NCBI GenBank assembly: GCA_964469525.1
Contig: CAYXYU010000010.1
Coordinates: forward strand, 14,524 to 78,523
Reading direction: 5' to 3'
Source of the DNA: JABDCD01 sp964469525
Lineage (GTDB): Bacteria > Pseudomonadota > Alphaproteobacteria > Rickettsiales > SXRF01
DNA length: 64,000 nt
Of the stretch, positions 48,303 to 57,318 are shown in pieces. Position 1 is the first letter of the stretch; each line of letters starts with the position of its first letter. Made by a program: the position numbers and the translations under genes. The notes beneath the pieces are model-generated. The model did not search any database. It saw nothing but the letters and a program-made list of their open reading frames with translations, and was not told the DNA's origin.

Positions 48303-50237
48303 GTGTTGCGAACTCTATCCCTCCTTCTGGCATTGACAATTCTTACCGGCACACCGGCGGCGGCAAATCCAGCGAAAGAGGCGTTCCGGCAGGCCGAGCG
48401 CAGGAACTGGCAGGAAGCGCTCCTCAGTGCGAAGCGCATCGACGATGAGATCATCCTTAAGCTCATCACCTGGCAGTACCTGCTCGATCCGGACTCGGGC
48501 GCCGGTTTTAGTGAAATAAGGCAATTTATCGATGCCAATCACGGCTGGCCCGGACTCAAGCGCCTGCGCGTTCGCGCCGAAGCCGCGCTGAACCAGGGCG
48601 CCACCGGCGATGAGGACATCATCGCCTGGTTCGAAGGCAGCATCCCGCTGACCGGCATGGGCAAGCTCTGGCTGGCGGAGGCCTATGAGCGCACCTCGCA
48701 GTCCAATGAGGCATCCATCACGCAGCTGATCCGCGACGCCTGGAAGGATGGCGATTTCGAGGAACCGCACGAGAAGCAGATACTGCTCACCCATAAGAAG
48801 CGGCTGCGCCCGGAGGACCATATCGCCCGCGTCGACCGCCTGCTGTGGGAGGACAAGATCACGCCCGCGAAGCGAATCCTGCACCTTGTCCCACAGGGCC
48901 ACCGCCGGCTGTTCGAGGCGCGCATCGCGCTGATCGATGACAAGCGCCATCTGGACAAGTTCCTGGCGCAGGTGCCGGCGTCGCTGAAGAAAGACCCCGG
49001 GCTGATCTATAACCGCATGCGCTGGCGCGAGCGCCGCGGGCTGGACAAGGGTGTGCGTGAAATGCTGCTGCTGGCGCCTAAAACTGTTCCTTATCCCCAC
49101 AAATGGTGGCGCACGCGGGAAATGCACATCCGGGAAGCCATCGACGAAGGCAATTATTCCCTGGCGAAAAAGCTGCTCGCCAACCATGGCCAGGTCGATA
49201 GCGCCGAACTGGCCGATGCCATCTGGCTCGATGGCTGGATCAAGTGCGAATTCACGAAAGAACCCAAGGCCGCCTATGACGCCTTCACCACCATGTTCAA
49301 CAATGTCAGCTATGCGGTCAGCCGCGCACGCGCCGCCTTCTGGGCCGGACGGGCGGCGGAGAAGTCAGGTGAAGAAACGGCTGCGAAGAACTGGTACAAC
49401 ACCGCCAGTGCTTACCCGACGACGTTCTATGGGCAGCTGGCAGCGCTGAAGGTGCATGGACGCGCGCCGCTGCACATCCCGGCGCCACCGGTGATCCGCT
49501 CGGGTGAGCGCAGGGACTTCGAGGACAGCGATCTTGTGCGGGCGGTGAAAATCGCCGCCGACCTCGACATGCCCGATCTGGCCAGCCTGCTGGTATCCCA
49601 CATGGTAGAAAATGCGGGCAGCGACTCGCAGGCCATGCTGGCGGCGGAACTGGGCAAATCGATCGGACACCCGTTCCTCAGTGTGCGCGGGGCCAAGAAG
49701 GCGATGCAGAAAAACATCATCCTGATCGACGCCGGATACCCCGTGACGAAGCTGGAATATGCCTGGCCGATCGAGCGTCCGCTGGCGCTGGCGATCACCC
49801 GCCAGGAGAGCGAGTTCGATCCGCAGGCGAAGAGTCCCTCCAATGCGCGCGGGATGATGCAGCTATTACCTTCCACTGCTAAAGAAGTTGCACGTAAGAA
49901 TGGCATGAAATATTCACTCGAGCGCCTGTATGACGAGGAATACAACATGCAGCTGGGCAGTGATTACCTGTCGCGCATGATCGACGGCTTCGACGGCTCC
50001 TACATCATGGCCATCGCCGCCTATAACGCCGGGCCCGGCAATGTGCGCAAATGGATCAAATCATTCGGCACGCCGGGCGGCAAGATCAATGATGCCATCA
50101 ACTGGATTGAAAAGATTCCCTTCGCCGAAACGCGCAATTATGTGCAGCGTGTGCTGGAAAATCTGCAGGTCTACCGCCACATCGAAGCGGGCGACAATGC
50201 ACCCGTGCTGAAGCTGGGCGACGACCTGGTGAGATAG
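48303..50237 (+). CDS. Soluble lytic murein transglycosylase (Slt family)
   Basis: A periplasmic enzyme that cleaves peptidoglycan with formation of 1,6-anhydromuramic acid. The N-terminal 400 residues form the helical superhelix of Slt70-like proteins; the C-terminal SLT domain has the catalytic Glu in ITRQESEFDPQAKSPSNARG, then MMQLLPSTAKEVARKNG, QLGSDYLSRMID and AIAAYNAGPGNVRKWIKSF. The GTG at 48303 just before the export signal LRTLSLLLALTILTGTPAAA is preferred; TTG codons at 48246 and 48306 are alternatives. Confidence 0.92.
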   Translation: MLRTLSLLLALTILTGTPAAANPAKEAFRQAERRNWQEALLSAKRIDDEIILKLITWQYLLDPDSGAGFSEIRQFIDANHGWPGLKRLRVRAEAALNQGATGDEDIIAWFEGSIPLTGMGKLWLAEAYERTSQSNEASITQLIRDAWKDGDFEEPHEKQILLTHKKRLRPEDHIARVDRLLWEDKITPAKRILHLVPQGHRRLFEARIALIDDKRHLDKFLAQVPASLKKDPGLIYNRMRWRERRGLDKGVREMLLLAPKTVPYPHKWWRTREMHIREAIDEGNYSLAKKLLANHGQVDSAELADAIWLDGWIKCEFTKEPKAAYDAFTTMFNNVSYAVSRARAAFWAGRAAEKSGEETAAKNWYNTASAYPTTFYGQLAALKVHGRAPLHIPAPPVIRSGERRDFEDSDLVRAVKIAADLDMPDLASLLVSHMVENAGSDSQAMLAAELGKSIGHPFLSVRGAKKAMQKNIILIDAGYPVTKLEYAWPIERPLALAITRQESEFDPQAKSPSNARGMMQLLPSTAKEVARKNGMKYSLERLYDEEYNMQLGSDYLSRMIDGFDGSYIMAIAAYNAGPGNVRKWIKSFGTPGGKINDAINWIEKIPFAETRNYVQRVLENLQVYRHIEAGDNAPVLKLGDDLVR

Positions 50238-50640
50238 TTATATCCCTCTCCTTGGGGGAGAGGCGTTTGCCTTGAACTTACGCGTGTAAGTCCTTAGGCA
50301 ATCCGGGTGAGAGGTTACTGCTGTCCAGTGCACATCAGGCGCCTTTTTCTTCCTCTACCTTCCCTCTCAGGAATTGCGTTTCCCCCTTCCCGGCCATGCA
50401 TGCCGGCTTTACCATCAGACGGTGCGTGGTAACCGGCGCAGGGAGTGCAAATGTCACACAATGTCACATTCTTTTAGGCTTTTTGGGAGCGGAATTTTAT
50501 TAATATGTTGAATTGACCTTAATACTGATAGTTCACGCATGCGTTGTATCGATACGAAGCGTATCGAAACGATACCGAAACATGTTCACACGCAGCGAAA
50601 TCGATAAGAAACGTGGAGAAACCGCTAATATTTTGCCTGT
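50238..50640. other. Intergenic region with repeat fragments
   Basis: About 400 bases. A hairpin CCCTCTCCTTGGGGGAGAGG at 50244-50263 is the same kind as at 36925-36948. A dyad around CTTACGCGTGTAAG (50278-50291) follows. The right part is AT-rich with a run of ATCGATACGAAGCGTATCGA (50549-50568), a perfect 20-bp palindrome. No gene is evident. Confidence 0.6.
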
Positions 50641-50829
50641 TTAATCGCAAATATACTCCCCCTCGCAACCGATGCCCGTTGGTGCAGTGTAGCCGGTATC
50701 GAGATCGTGGCCACGGTTTTCCCGGGCGATGCGCGAATAATCGATGCTGTCCCATTCGCTGCGTCCGGATCCCGCGCAGGCGGTAAGCAGCAGGGGCAGC
50801 ATCAGGCTTATGGACAGCGTTGTTCTCAT
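50641..50829 (-). CDS. Small lipoprotein
   Basis: A 62-residue peptide with a lipoprotein signal (MRTTLSISLMLPLLLTAC) and a short mature part containing EWDSIDYSRIARENRGHDLD and two further cysteines (GCEGEYIC). I do not recognise a family. Its ATG overlaps the nhaA stop by four bases, so it is cotranslated with the antiporter. Confidence 0.65.
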   Translation of the reverse strand: MRTTLSISLMLPLLLTACAGSGRSEWDSIDYSRIARENRGHDLDTGYTAPTGIGCEGEYICD

Positions 50830-51935
50830 GTCGCATCCCCTTTTTTACGCGTGACCAGCGCCAGCAGCAATGCGCCCAGCAGCGCCGATGCCAGCGAGCC
50901 CATGAGGACTCCGAGCCGGGTATAGAGCTGCAGTTCGACCGTCTGGAAGGCCAGCGACCCGATGAACAGGCTCATGGTGAAGCCGATGCCGGCGATCATG
51001 CACACCGCGTAGAACGCAGCCCAGCCGGTATCCGACGGCAGTCTGGCCAGACCGAGCCTGATTAATAGCCAGGCCGCAATAAAAATACCAAGCTGTTTGC
51101 CGAAAAACAGCCCCAGCGCGATGCCGCTCGTCACCGGGCTGGTGACCTGCTCGAGCGCCAGTCCGGCCAGCGGCACCCCGGCATTGGCAAAGGCGAACAG
51201 CGGTACAATGCCGAAAGCGACTAACCCATGGCATTTTTTCATTACCGTCTCACCGTGACGTTTGGGCAACAGCAGGCCGAGCACTACCCCCGCTACCGTC
51301 GCATGAATGCCCGACATCAATGTCGCCCCCCACATGATGACGCCAAGCAGCAGGAATGGCAGGAGGCGCTCGACCTTACGGCGCTTCATGGCCAGCAGCA
51401 GCGAAGCGCAGGCCGTGGCCGCCACCAGCATGGGAACGGACAGCGTTTCCGTATAGAACAGGCCGATTATAAGCACCGCCGCCAGGTCGTCCATCACCGC
51501 CACCGCCATCAGGAACGTCTTGAGCGAATGAGGGATGCGGTTGCCGAACAATGCCAGCACCCCAAGCGAGAAAGCGATGTCGGTCGCCGACGGGATGGCC
51601 CAGCCGCGCATGGTGTCCTGCCCCCAGTTGAACCAGCCGTAAATCAGCGCTGGCAGCAACACCCCGCCCAGCGCCGCGACACCCGGCAACACCGCCTGCG
51701 CCGTGGTGGACAACTCGCCCTCGATCATCTCCCGCTTGATCTCGATGCCGATGACCAGGAAAAAGATCACCATCAGCCCGTCATTGATCACATGGGAAAG
51801 GAAAGACCCCGTCAGTGTCTCATACTGTGGTGCCAGAGGGGAATTCGCCACCAGCAGGGCCAGCGCCGCCGCCGCCATCAGCACGATACCGCTGGACGTT
51901 TCCAGATGCAGGAAATCTCTGATAAAACGTATCAT
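50826..51935 (-). CDS. nhaA: Na+/H+ antiporter NhaA
   Basis: An inner-membrane antiporter that exchanges Na+ for H+ to control pH and sodium. Landmarks: an N-terminal FLHLETSSGIVLMAAAALAL, NDGLMVIFFLVIGIEIKREM, then PALIYGWFNWG and GWAIPSATDIAFSLGVLALF; the ion-binding Asp pair lies in VAVMDDLAAVLIIGLFY. About twelve helices and 369 residues are normal. A small lipoprotein gene overlaps its end. Confidence 0.95.
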   Translation of the reverse strand: MIRFIRDFLHLETSSGIVLMAAAALALLVANSPLAPQYETLTGSFLSHVINDGLMVIFFLVIGIEIKREMIEGELSTTAQAVLPGVAALGGVLLPALIYGWFNWGQDTMRGWAIPSATDIAFSLGVLALFGNRIPHSLKTFLMAVAVMDDLAAVLIIGLFYTETLSVPMLVAATACASLLLAMKRRKVERLLPFLLLGVIMWGATLMSGIHATVAGVVLGLLLPKRHGETVMKKCHGLVAFGIVPLFAFANAGVPLAGLALEQVTSPVTSGIALGLFFGKQLGIFIAAWLLIRLGLARLPSDTGWAAFYAVCMIAGIGFTMSLFIGSLAFQTVELQLYTRLGVLMGSLASALLGALLLALVTRKKGDAT

Positions 51936-52116
51936 GACTCAGGGTTTCGGTTGGGGGATGGGGCGGTGTAGCATATTTAGCCCATGGCGTCCACCCTGGA
52001 AGAGTCTTTTATCGGACATTTACATAACGGAGAAATAGATAGTATAGCCTATCAACGCTTTCTTTACTAATCTCTGCCAAGCTAGCTAAATCTTTGTAAC
52101 TTAACGAGCGAGAACC

Positions 52117-53439
52117 ATGCCCACTGCCGGAAAGACGCAGAAACCGTCTTCGCCTCATCATACGGCCATATTATCGGTAGACGGCCAGGAAGTGAACCTT
52201 CCGGTCTATAAGGGTGTCGAGGGACCAAGCGTCATCGACATCAGCAAGCTGTACAGCGAAACGGGCTACTTCACTTTCGACCCCGGCTTCATGTCGACGG
52301 CTTCCTGCGAGTCCAAAATCACCTTCATTGACGGGGACAAGGGCATCCTGCGCTACCGCGGCTATGACATCGATGCGCTGGCGGACAACTGCGATTTCCT
52401 CGAGGTAGCCTACCTGCTGCTGAACGGCGAACTGCCCGATAAGAAGCAAAAAACGGAGTTCGACCGCCGCATCACCCTGCACACGATGATCCATGAGCAG
52501 CTGCATTTCCTGTTCCGCGGCTTCCCACGCGCCTCGCACCCGATGGCGATCATGGTGGGCGCATCGGCATCGCTATCGGCTTTTTATCACGACTCGCTGG
52601 ACATCAATATTCCTGCCGAACGCGAACTCGCCGCCTACCGCCTGATCGCCAAGATGCCGACACTTGCCGCCATGGCCTATAAATATTCCATCGGGCAGCC
52701 GTTCATCTACCCGCAGAACGAGATGGGCTTCGCCGAGAATTTCCTGCACATGCTGTTTGCCACGCCCTGCGAGAAATACAAGGTCAACCCGGTGCTCGCC
52801 AAGGCGATGGACAAGATTCTCATCCTGCATGCCGATCATGAGCAGAACGCCTCCACCTCTACGGTTCGCATGGCCGGTTCAAGCGGCGCCAACCCGTTCG
52901 CCTGCATTGGCGCCGGCATCGCCAGCCTCTGGGGTCCCGCGCATGGCGGGGCCAACGAAGCGGTAATCGATATGCTGCAGGAAATCGGCGACGTGAAACA
53001 TATTCCCGCCTTCATCAAGAAAGTGAAGGACAAGCAGTCCGGTATCAAGCTGATGGGCTTCGGCCACCGCGTCTACAAGAATTACGATCCACGCGCGAAG
53101 GTGTTGCACTCGACCTGCCAGGAAGTACTGGCTGAGCTTGGCAAGATCGACGAGCCGCTGCTCAAGATCGCCGTCGAGCTGGAGCGCATCGCGCTGAACG
53201 ACGAGTATTTCGTCGAGCGCAAGCTCTACCCGAACGTGGACTTCTATTCCGGCATCATCTATCGCGCCATGGGCATCCCCTCCAAGCTGTTCACCGTCAT
53301 GTTCGCCGTGGCGCGCACCGTCGGCTGGATTGCCCAGTGGAAAGAAATGATGGAGGACCCCAAGACGAAAATCGGGCGCCCCCGCCAACTTTTCACCGGC
53401 CCGGCACCCCGCCGGTTTGTCCCGCTGAGCAAACGTTAA
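52117..53439 (+). CDS. gltA: Citrate synthase
   Basis: First enzyme of the TCA cycle, condensing oxaloacetate and acetyl-CoA. Type II (Gram-negative hexameric) pattern: YTxxDPGFMSTASCESKITF, DGDKGILRYRGYDIDALADN, catalytic His regions SLWGPAHGGANEAVIDML and GFGHRVYKNYDPRAKVLHST, and the C-terminal VARTVGWIAQWKEMMEDPKT. Length (440) is normal. It stands alone. Confidence 0.97.
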   Translation: MPTAGKTQKPSSPHHTAILSVDGQEVNLPVYKGVEGPSVIDISKLYSETGYFTFDPGFMSTASCESKITFIDGDKGILRYRGYDIDALADNCDFLEVAYLLLNGELPDKKQKTEFDRRITLHTMIHEQLHFLFRGFPRASHPMAIMVGASASLSAFYHDSLDINIPAERELAAYRLIAKMPTLAAMAYKYSIGQPFIYPQNEMGFAENFLHMLFATPCEKYKVNPVLAKAMDKILILHADHEQNASTSTVRMAGSSGANPFACIGAGIASLWGPAHGGANEAVIDMLQEIGDVKHIPAFIKKVKDKQSGIKLMGFGHRVYKNYDPRAKVLHSTCQEVLAELGKIDEPLLKIAVELERIALNDEYFVERKLYPNVDFYSGIIYRAMGIPSKLFTVMFAVARTVGWIAQWKEMMEDPKTKIGRPRQLFTGPAPRRFVPLSKR

Positions 53440-53684
53440 TTTTTTAGTAAAAATCGCTTCTCAATATAGCTGCGCCCGTTTTACGGAGTGATTGTGAGTC
53501 TGTTTCGCCAGATAATGGAGACAGGAAACCGCAGAAGTTTATGTAGGAAATATGCGGGTTAGCGAAGGTGGAATACACTAAGCATCGGAATCGTAAATGA
53601 GAATTTACTATCCCATTCAAATTCCGCGTGTTTTTTCTCGGATACCGTGGTATAGTAGTCTAAATAATTATATAGGGAGGATCT

Positions 53685-53909
53685 ATGGTAGACAATAAAT
53701 CCGGTGTTAGCCGTCTAATGTGGTGGACCACATTGCTGGTCGCCGTACTTGCCGTACCCTCAATCGGCGTCGTCATTGCCTCGGCCAGCCAGCTGCAGGG
53801 TATGGGCGGTATCGTGGTGTTCGTGCTAGCCTGCTGGCTGTCGACTTATCTCGGTATGAAGCTGATGCAGAACCCGAAGATGTCCGAGAAGTTCCGCATT
53901 AAGGAATAA
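53685..53909 (+). CDS. Small two-helix membrane protein, unknown
   Basis: A 74-residue protein with two hydrophobic helices (WWTTLLVAVLAVPSIGVVIA and GGIVVFVLACWLSTYLGMKL) and a charged tail MSEKFRIKE. GGGAGG lies seven bases before the ATG, so it is likely translated. No family is recognised. The 245 bases before it hold no gene. Confidence 0.6.
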   Translation: MVDNKSGVSRLMWWTTLLVAVLAVPSIGVVIASASQLQGMGGIVVFVLACWLSTYLGMKLMQNPKMSEKFRIKE

Positions 53910-54118
53910 CTCTAGGTGTAATCCTTCTGGTTTTCAGTTTGTCGTATCAAGACGGGCTGGAACAGCGCTTTATGGGCAAAGATTTCCCTGGTTTCGACCC
54001 ACTGGATTCTGCTGGAGTTCCCATTCTGCCAGACCACCTTAGCGTCGGCTTATAAGTTTCGTCTGACGGATTCTTCGACATTTTTATAATATGCTTCTGC
54101 AAGGAGTCGCAGCTTTCT

Positions 54119-54946
54119 TTAGCTGATCAGCTTCAGGATCGCGGGCGCCAGGTTGTTGGTCTGGGCCTGCACCGCCACGGCAGCATTTTGCTGCACGTCG
54201 GCCAGCGACAGCTGCGTCGACGTTTCCGCCAGATCAGTTTCGCCCAGTGTGGCGCGGGCCGCATCCTGGTTGGTGATGGCCGAGTCGATGGTGGCTGCTG
54301 AGAAATCCAATGCGCTCTGGAACGCCCCGATGCCGGCACGGGCGGCGGTGACCGCGTTCAGCGCTTCCCCCAGCGCGACAAAGGCCGCCTGCGCGCCTTC
54401 CACTGTCTGCAGGTTGAGGTTCTCCCCGCCCAACAGCCCATCCTGGGAAAGGTTCGGAATCGCCAGCTTTAGCCCATCGGGCCCATTATCTCCTGCCAGA
54501 ATGGTATCGAGCGCCAGCGCGCCGTCGCCGACCAGGCTGCCACTTAACAATGGCTGGCCATTGAAAGTGGTACCGTTCGCCAGCTGGTCGAGCTGGCCGG
54601 CGAGTTGCTGGAACTGCTGATCGAGCTGATCGCGCACTTCCGGCGTCAGCACCGGCGAAGCCGCCTGCGATGCCAGCGTCTGCAGCTGTTCAAGTGCATG
54701 CTGTACCTGCGCGGCGCCACCGTCGGCGACCTGCGTCAGGCTCGAGGCCTGCGCGATATTGCCGGCGACCTGCTTCAGGCCCGCGGTTTCCGACTGCAGC
54801 TGTGAAGCGATAGAGAGCGCAGCAACATCTTCGCCCAGCTTGTGGCCGCTGACGATACGTGCGATGATTTCCTGCAGCCGGGTGCTGACATTCTGGATAT
54901 ATTGCTGCTGCGGTATCCCGTTTAGTCCAAGCGGAGAAATGGGCAT
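54119..54946 (-). CDS. Flagellin
   Basis: The filament subunit. The N-terminal D0/D1 helices read YIQNVSTRLQEIIARIVSGH, AALSIASQLQSETAGLKQVA and SSLTQVADGGAAQVQHALEQ; the C-terminal ones include LDFSAATIDSAITNQDAARA and AAVAVQAQTNNLAPAILKLI. With 275 residues it has almost no outer D2/D3 domain. AGGAGG precedes the ATG. It is separate from the basal-body operons, as is common in alphaproteobacteria. Confidence 0.93.
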   Translation of the reverse strand: MPISPLGLNGIPQQQYIQNVSTRLQEIIARIVSGHKLGEDVAALSIASQLQSETAGLKQVAGNIAQASSLTQVADGGAAQVQHALEQLQTLASQAASPVLTPEVRDQLDQQFQQLAGQLDQLANGTTFNGQPLLSGSLVGDGALALDTILAGDNGPDGLKLAIPNLSQDGLLGGENLNLQTVEGAQAAFVALGEALNAVTAARAGIGAFQSALDFSAATIDSAITNQDAARATLGETDLAETSTQLSLADVQQNAAVAVQAQTNNLAPAILKLIS

Positions 54947-55024
54947 GGTATCCTCCTGATACGGCGTATTGGGCCTCCTGGCCCGCCTTTACTCCAGACT
55001 ACGACTGAATGCCGATACAGTAAA

Positions 55025-55039
55025 GCATATTCATTACCA
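55025..55039 (-). promoter_or_regulatory. Possible sigma-54 site before the flagellin gene
   Basis: On the minus strand TGGTAATGAATATGC keeps the GG-N10-GC spacing, about 80 bases before the flagellin ATG. The -24 element is weaker than consensus (TGGTAA for TGGCAC). Confidence 0.35.
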
Positions 55040-55060
55040 GCCGGTTAATCAATTCGCCTT

Positions 55061-55972
55061 TTACAAGTTGAGCAGGTTGCGGGCAAAGTCCCCGGCCTGA
55101 AAAGATCCCATATCCTCAATAGCTTCTCCCACCCCTATCGCATGGATAGGAATCCCCTGCTTTTTAGCCAAAGATACGATAATTCCGCCCTTTGCCGTAC
55201 CATCCAGCTTGGTCACGATGAGGCCTGTCACCTGCACCATCTCGCGGAACGTCTGCACCTGGGACAGGGCATTCTGGCCAGTCGTGGCATCGATGACCTG
55301 AATGACATGGTGAGGGGCCGACTCATCGATTTTTTTAATGACCTTAACCATCTTCTGCAGCTCGGCCATCAGGTTCGCCTTGTTCTGCAGCCTGCCAGCA
55401 GTATCGATCAGCACAATGTCGATGCCTACCTTCTTCGCCTCCTCCACGGCCCGGTAGGCGACGCTGGCGGGGTCGGACTGCGGCTCGCCGGTAATCACCG
55501 GCACCCCGGCACGCTGGCCCCATACCTGCAGCTGCTCCGCCGCCGCGGCGCGGAAGGTATCGGCCGCCGCCAGCATCACCGTTTTCCCCTGCGTCCGGAA
55601 CTGCGCTGCCAGCTTGCCGATGGTGGTGGTCTTGCCGTTGCCGTTGACGCCGACCATGAGGATGACGCAGGGCTGTAAGCCGGTATCCGGCGCCAGCGGG
55701 ACCGCCACCGGCTCCAGTATCTTCGTCATGACTCCAGCCAGGAAGGCCTTCACCTCTTCGGGCGATACGTCCTTATCGAATTTCTGCTTGGCCAGATCCG
55801 CGCATAATTCAGCAGCGAGCGAAGCGCCCAGATCGGCTTCGATCAGCAATTCTTCAAGCGACTCGATAGCGGCATCGTCCAGCTTCCACCTGGTGAATAT
55901 TCCGGTAATGCCGTCCGACAATTTGCCGGAGCTTTTACTAAGGCCAGTTTTGAGTTTGGAGAGGAAGTTCAT
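55061..55972 (-). CDS. ftsY: Signal recognition particle receptor FtsY
   Basis: FtsY is the GTPase that docks SRP-ribosome complexes at the membrane. A short N-terminal part (MNFLSKLKTGLSKSSGKLSD) leads into the NG domain: G1 GVNGNGKTTTIGKLAAQF, DTFRAAAAEQLQVW, G3 DTAGRLQNKANLMAELQKM, G4 TKLDGTAKGG, and the final GVGEAIEDMGSF. It lacks the acidic A domain of E. coli. The start at 55972 overlaps the mtaB stop (ATGA), and a palindromic repeat lies three bases upstream, so its translation depends on ribosomes finishing mtaB through the repeat. Confidence 0.95.
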   Translation of the reverse strand: MNFLSKLKTGLSKSSGKLSDGITGIFTRWKLDDAAIESLEELLIEADLGASLAAELCADLAKQKFDKDVSPEEVKAFLAGVMTKILEPVAVPLAPDTGLQPCVILMVGVNGNGKTTTIGKLAAQFRTQGKTVMLAAADTFRAAAAEQLQVWGQRAGVPVITGEPQSDPASVAYRAVEEAKKVGIDIVLIDTAGRLQNKANLMAELQKMVKVIKKIDESAPHHVIQVIDATTGQNALSQVQTFREMVQVTGLIVTKLDGTAKGGIIVSLAKKQGIPIHAIGVGEAIEDMGSFQAGDFARNLLNL

Positions 55973-57318
55973 AACGTCATTACGAGCGAAGCGAAGCAAT
56001 CCAGACTGGATTGCTTCGTCGCTACCGCTCCTCGCAATGACGACGCATTAGCATCGATGATTTTCACGCCGATGATACTCCCCGGCTCGCAGTCCTTATC
56101 CAACGCCACCATGGCGAAATGCTCGCTTCTGCCCAGCCTGGGCTTTTCCACCACCAGCTGCGCCGTCTTTCCCACCTGCGACGCGAGATATGCCGCCAGC
56201 TGCTTCTCCCCCGCCGCGCGCAGCCGCGCCGCGCGTTCCTTGCGGATGGATTTGGCGACTTGCGGCATTTTGGCGGCGGGCGTGCCTTCGCGTGGCGAAT
56301 AAGGGAATACGTGCAGATAGGTCAACCCCGCCTCCTCCACCAGATCCAGTGTGTTTTGGAACATTTGCTCGGTTTCGGTGGGAAATCCCGCGATGATGTC
56401 AGCGCCGAACACGATGTCGGGCCGCGCGGTGCGCACGCGCGCGCAGAAATCCAGTATGTCCCGCCGCAGGTGGCGGCGCTTCATGCGCTTCAGCACCATG
56501 TCGTCGCCCGCCTGCAGGCTGATATGCAGGTGCGGCATCAGGCGCGGTTCCTCGGCGATCAGGCGATACAGATCATCATCCACCTCCACCGCATCGATGG
56601 AGGAGAGGCGCAGGCGCTTAAGCTCCGGCACCAGCCTGAACAGACGTTTAATCATCTGACCAAGCGTCGGCGCGCCGGGAAGATCTTTACCATAATCGCT
56701 GATGTCCACGCCGGTTAGCACGATTTCCTGATACCCCGCTTTAACCAGGTTGCGGGCCTGCGCCACGATATCCCCCACTGGTACCGAGCGGCTGTTGCCG
56801 CGGCCGTAAGGGATGATGCAGAAAGTGCAGCGGTGGTCGCAGCCATTCTGCACCTGCACGAATGCCCGCGCCCTGCCCTCAAATGACGCCACCATGTGCG
56901 AGGCGGTTTCCTTCACCGACATGATGTCGTTGACGAGAACACGCTCATCGCCATACCCGTCATTCTCGGAATTCACTGTCTGGATCGCTCTGGAATCGCT
57001 GCGCGATTCGGGCGATGACGAGTAATACTTCGCCTCCAGCTTCTCCTGATTGCCCAGCACGAGGTCCACCTCTTCCATCGCCGCATATTGCTTCGGGTCG
57101 ATCTGCGCCGCGCAGCCGGTGACAATCAATTTTGCCTCGGGATGCGCCTTGCGGGTGCGGCGGATGGCCTGCCGCAGCTGGCGCTCGGCCTCGGCAGTCA
57201 CGGCGCAGCTGTTGAAGATGATGGCGCCTTCCAGCCCCGCCGCCTGCGCCTGCTTTTTAATGACTTCGCCCTCGTAGCTGTTGAGGCGGCAGCCAAAATT
57301 GACAACTTCGATAGTCAT
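55969..57318 (-). CDS. mtaB: tRNA t6A37 methylthiotransferase MtaB
   Basis: A radical-SAM enzyme that converts t6A37 to ms2t6A in tRNAs for ANN codons. The N-terminal UPF0004 domain has NFGCRLNSYEGEVIKKQA, FNSCAVTAEAERQLRQAIRR and VTGCAAQIDPK (three cluster cysteines); the radical-SAM motif is CDHRCTFCIIPYGRGNSRSV; a TRAM-like end follows. Two oddities: 21 residues (about SPESRSDSRAIQTVNSENDG) between the two domains come from an in-frame palindromic repeat, and the last residues (RGAVATKQSSLDCFASLVMT) come from another. The ATG at 57318 overlaps dapF. Confidence 0.93.
   Translation of the reverse strand: MTIEVVNFGCRLNSYEGEVIKKQAQAAGLEGAIIFNSCAVTAEAERQLRQAIRRTRKAHPEAKLIVTGCAAQIDPKQYAAMEEVDLVLGNQEKLEAKYYSSSPESRSDSRAIQTVNSENDGYGDERVLVNDIMSVKETASHMVASFEGRARAFVQVQNGCDHRCTFCIIPYGRGNSRSVPVGDIVAQARNLVKAGYQEIVLTGVDISDYGKDLPGAPTLGQMIKRLFRLVPELKRLRLSSIDAVEVDDDLYRLIAEEPRLMPHLHISLQAGDDMVLKRMKRRHLRRDILDFCARVRTARPDIVFGADIIAGFPTETEQMFQNTLDLVEEAGLTYLHVFPYSPREGTPAAKMPQVAKSIRKERAARLRAAGEKQLAAYLASQVGKTAQLVVEKPRLGRSEHFAMVALDKDCEPGSIIGVKIIDANASSLRGAVATKQSSLDCFASLVMTL
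55975..56042. repeat. Palindromic repeat at the mtaB–ftsY junction
   Basis: Inverted ends CGTCATTACGAGCGAAGCGA and CTCGCAATGACG; inner arms GAAGCAATCCAG and CTGGATTGCTTC. It encodes the C-terminal 20 or so residues of MtaB and ends three bases before the ftsY start. Same family as 17568-17693. Confidence 0.85.
56958..57020. repeat. In-frame 63-bp palindromic insertion inside mtaB
   Basis: It begins CGTCATTCTCGGAATTCACT and ends GCGATTCGGGCGATGACG, the same right half as the repeat after grpE (40462-40548). Its length, 63 bases, is a multiple of three and leaves the mtaB frame open, adding 21 residues between the UPF0004 and radical-SAM domains. Confidence 0.8.

Noticed and set aside
53910..54118. 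Small gene or RNA between the two-helix protein and flagellin
   Set aside because: Only short frames without a ribosome binding site and no convincing hairpin with a T-tract.
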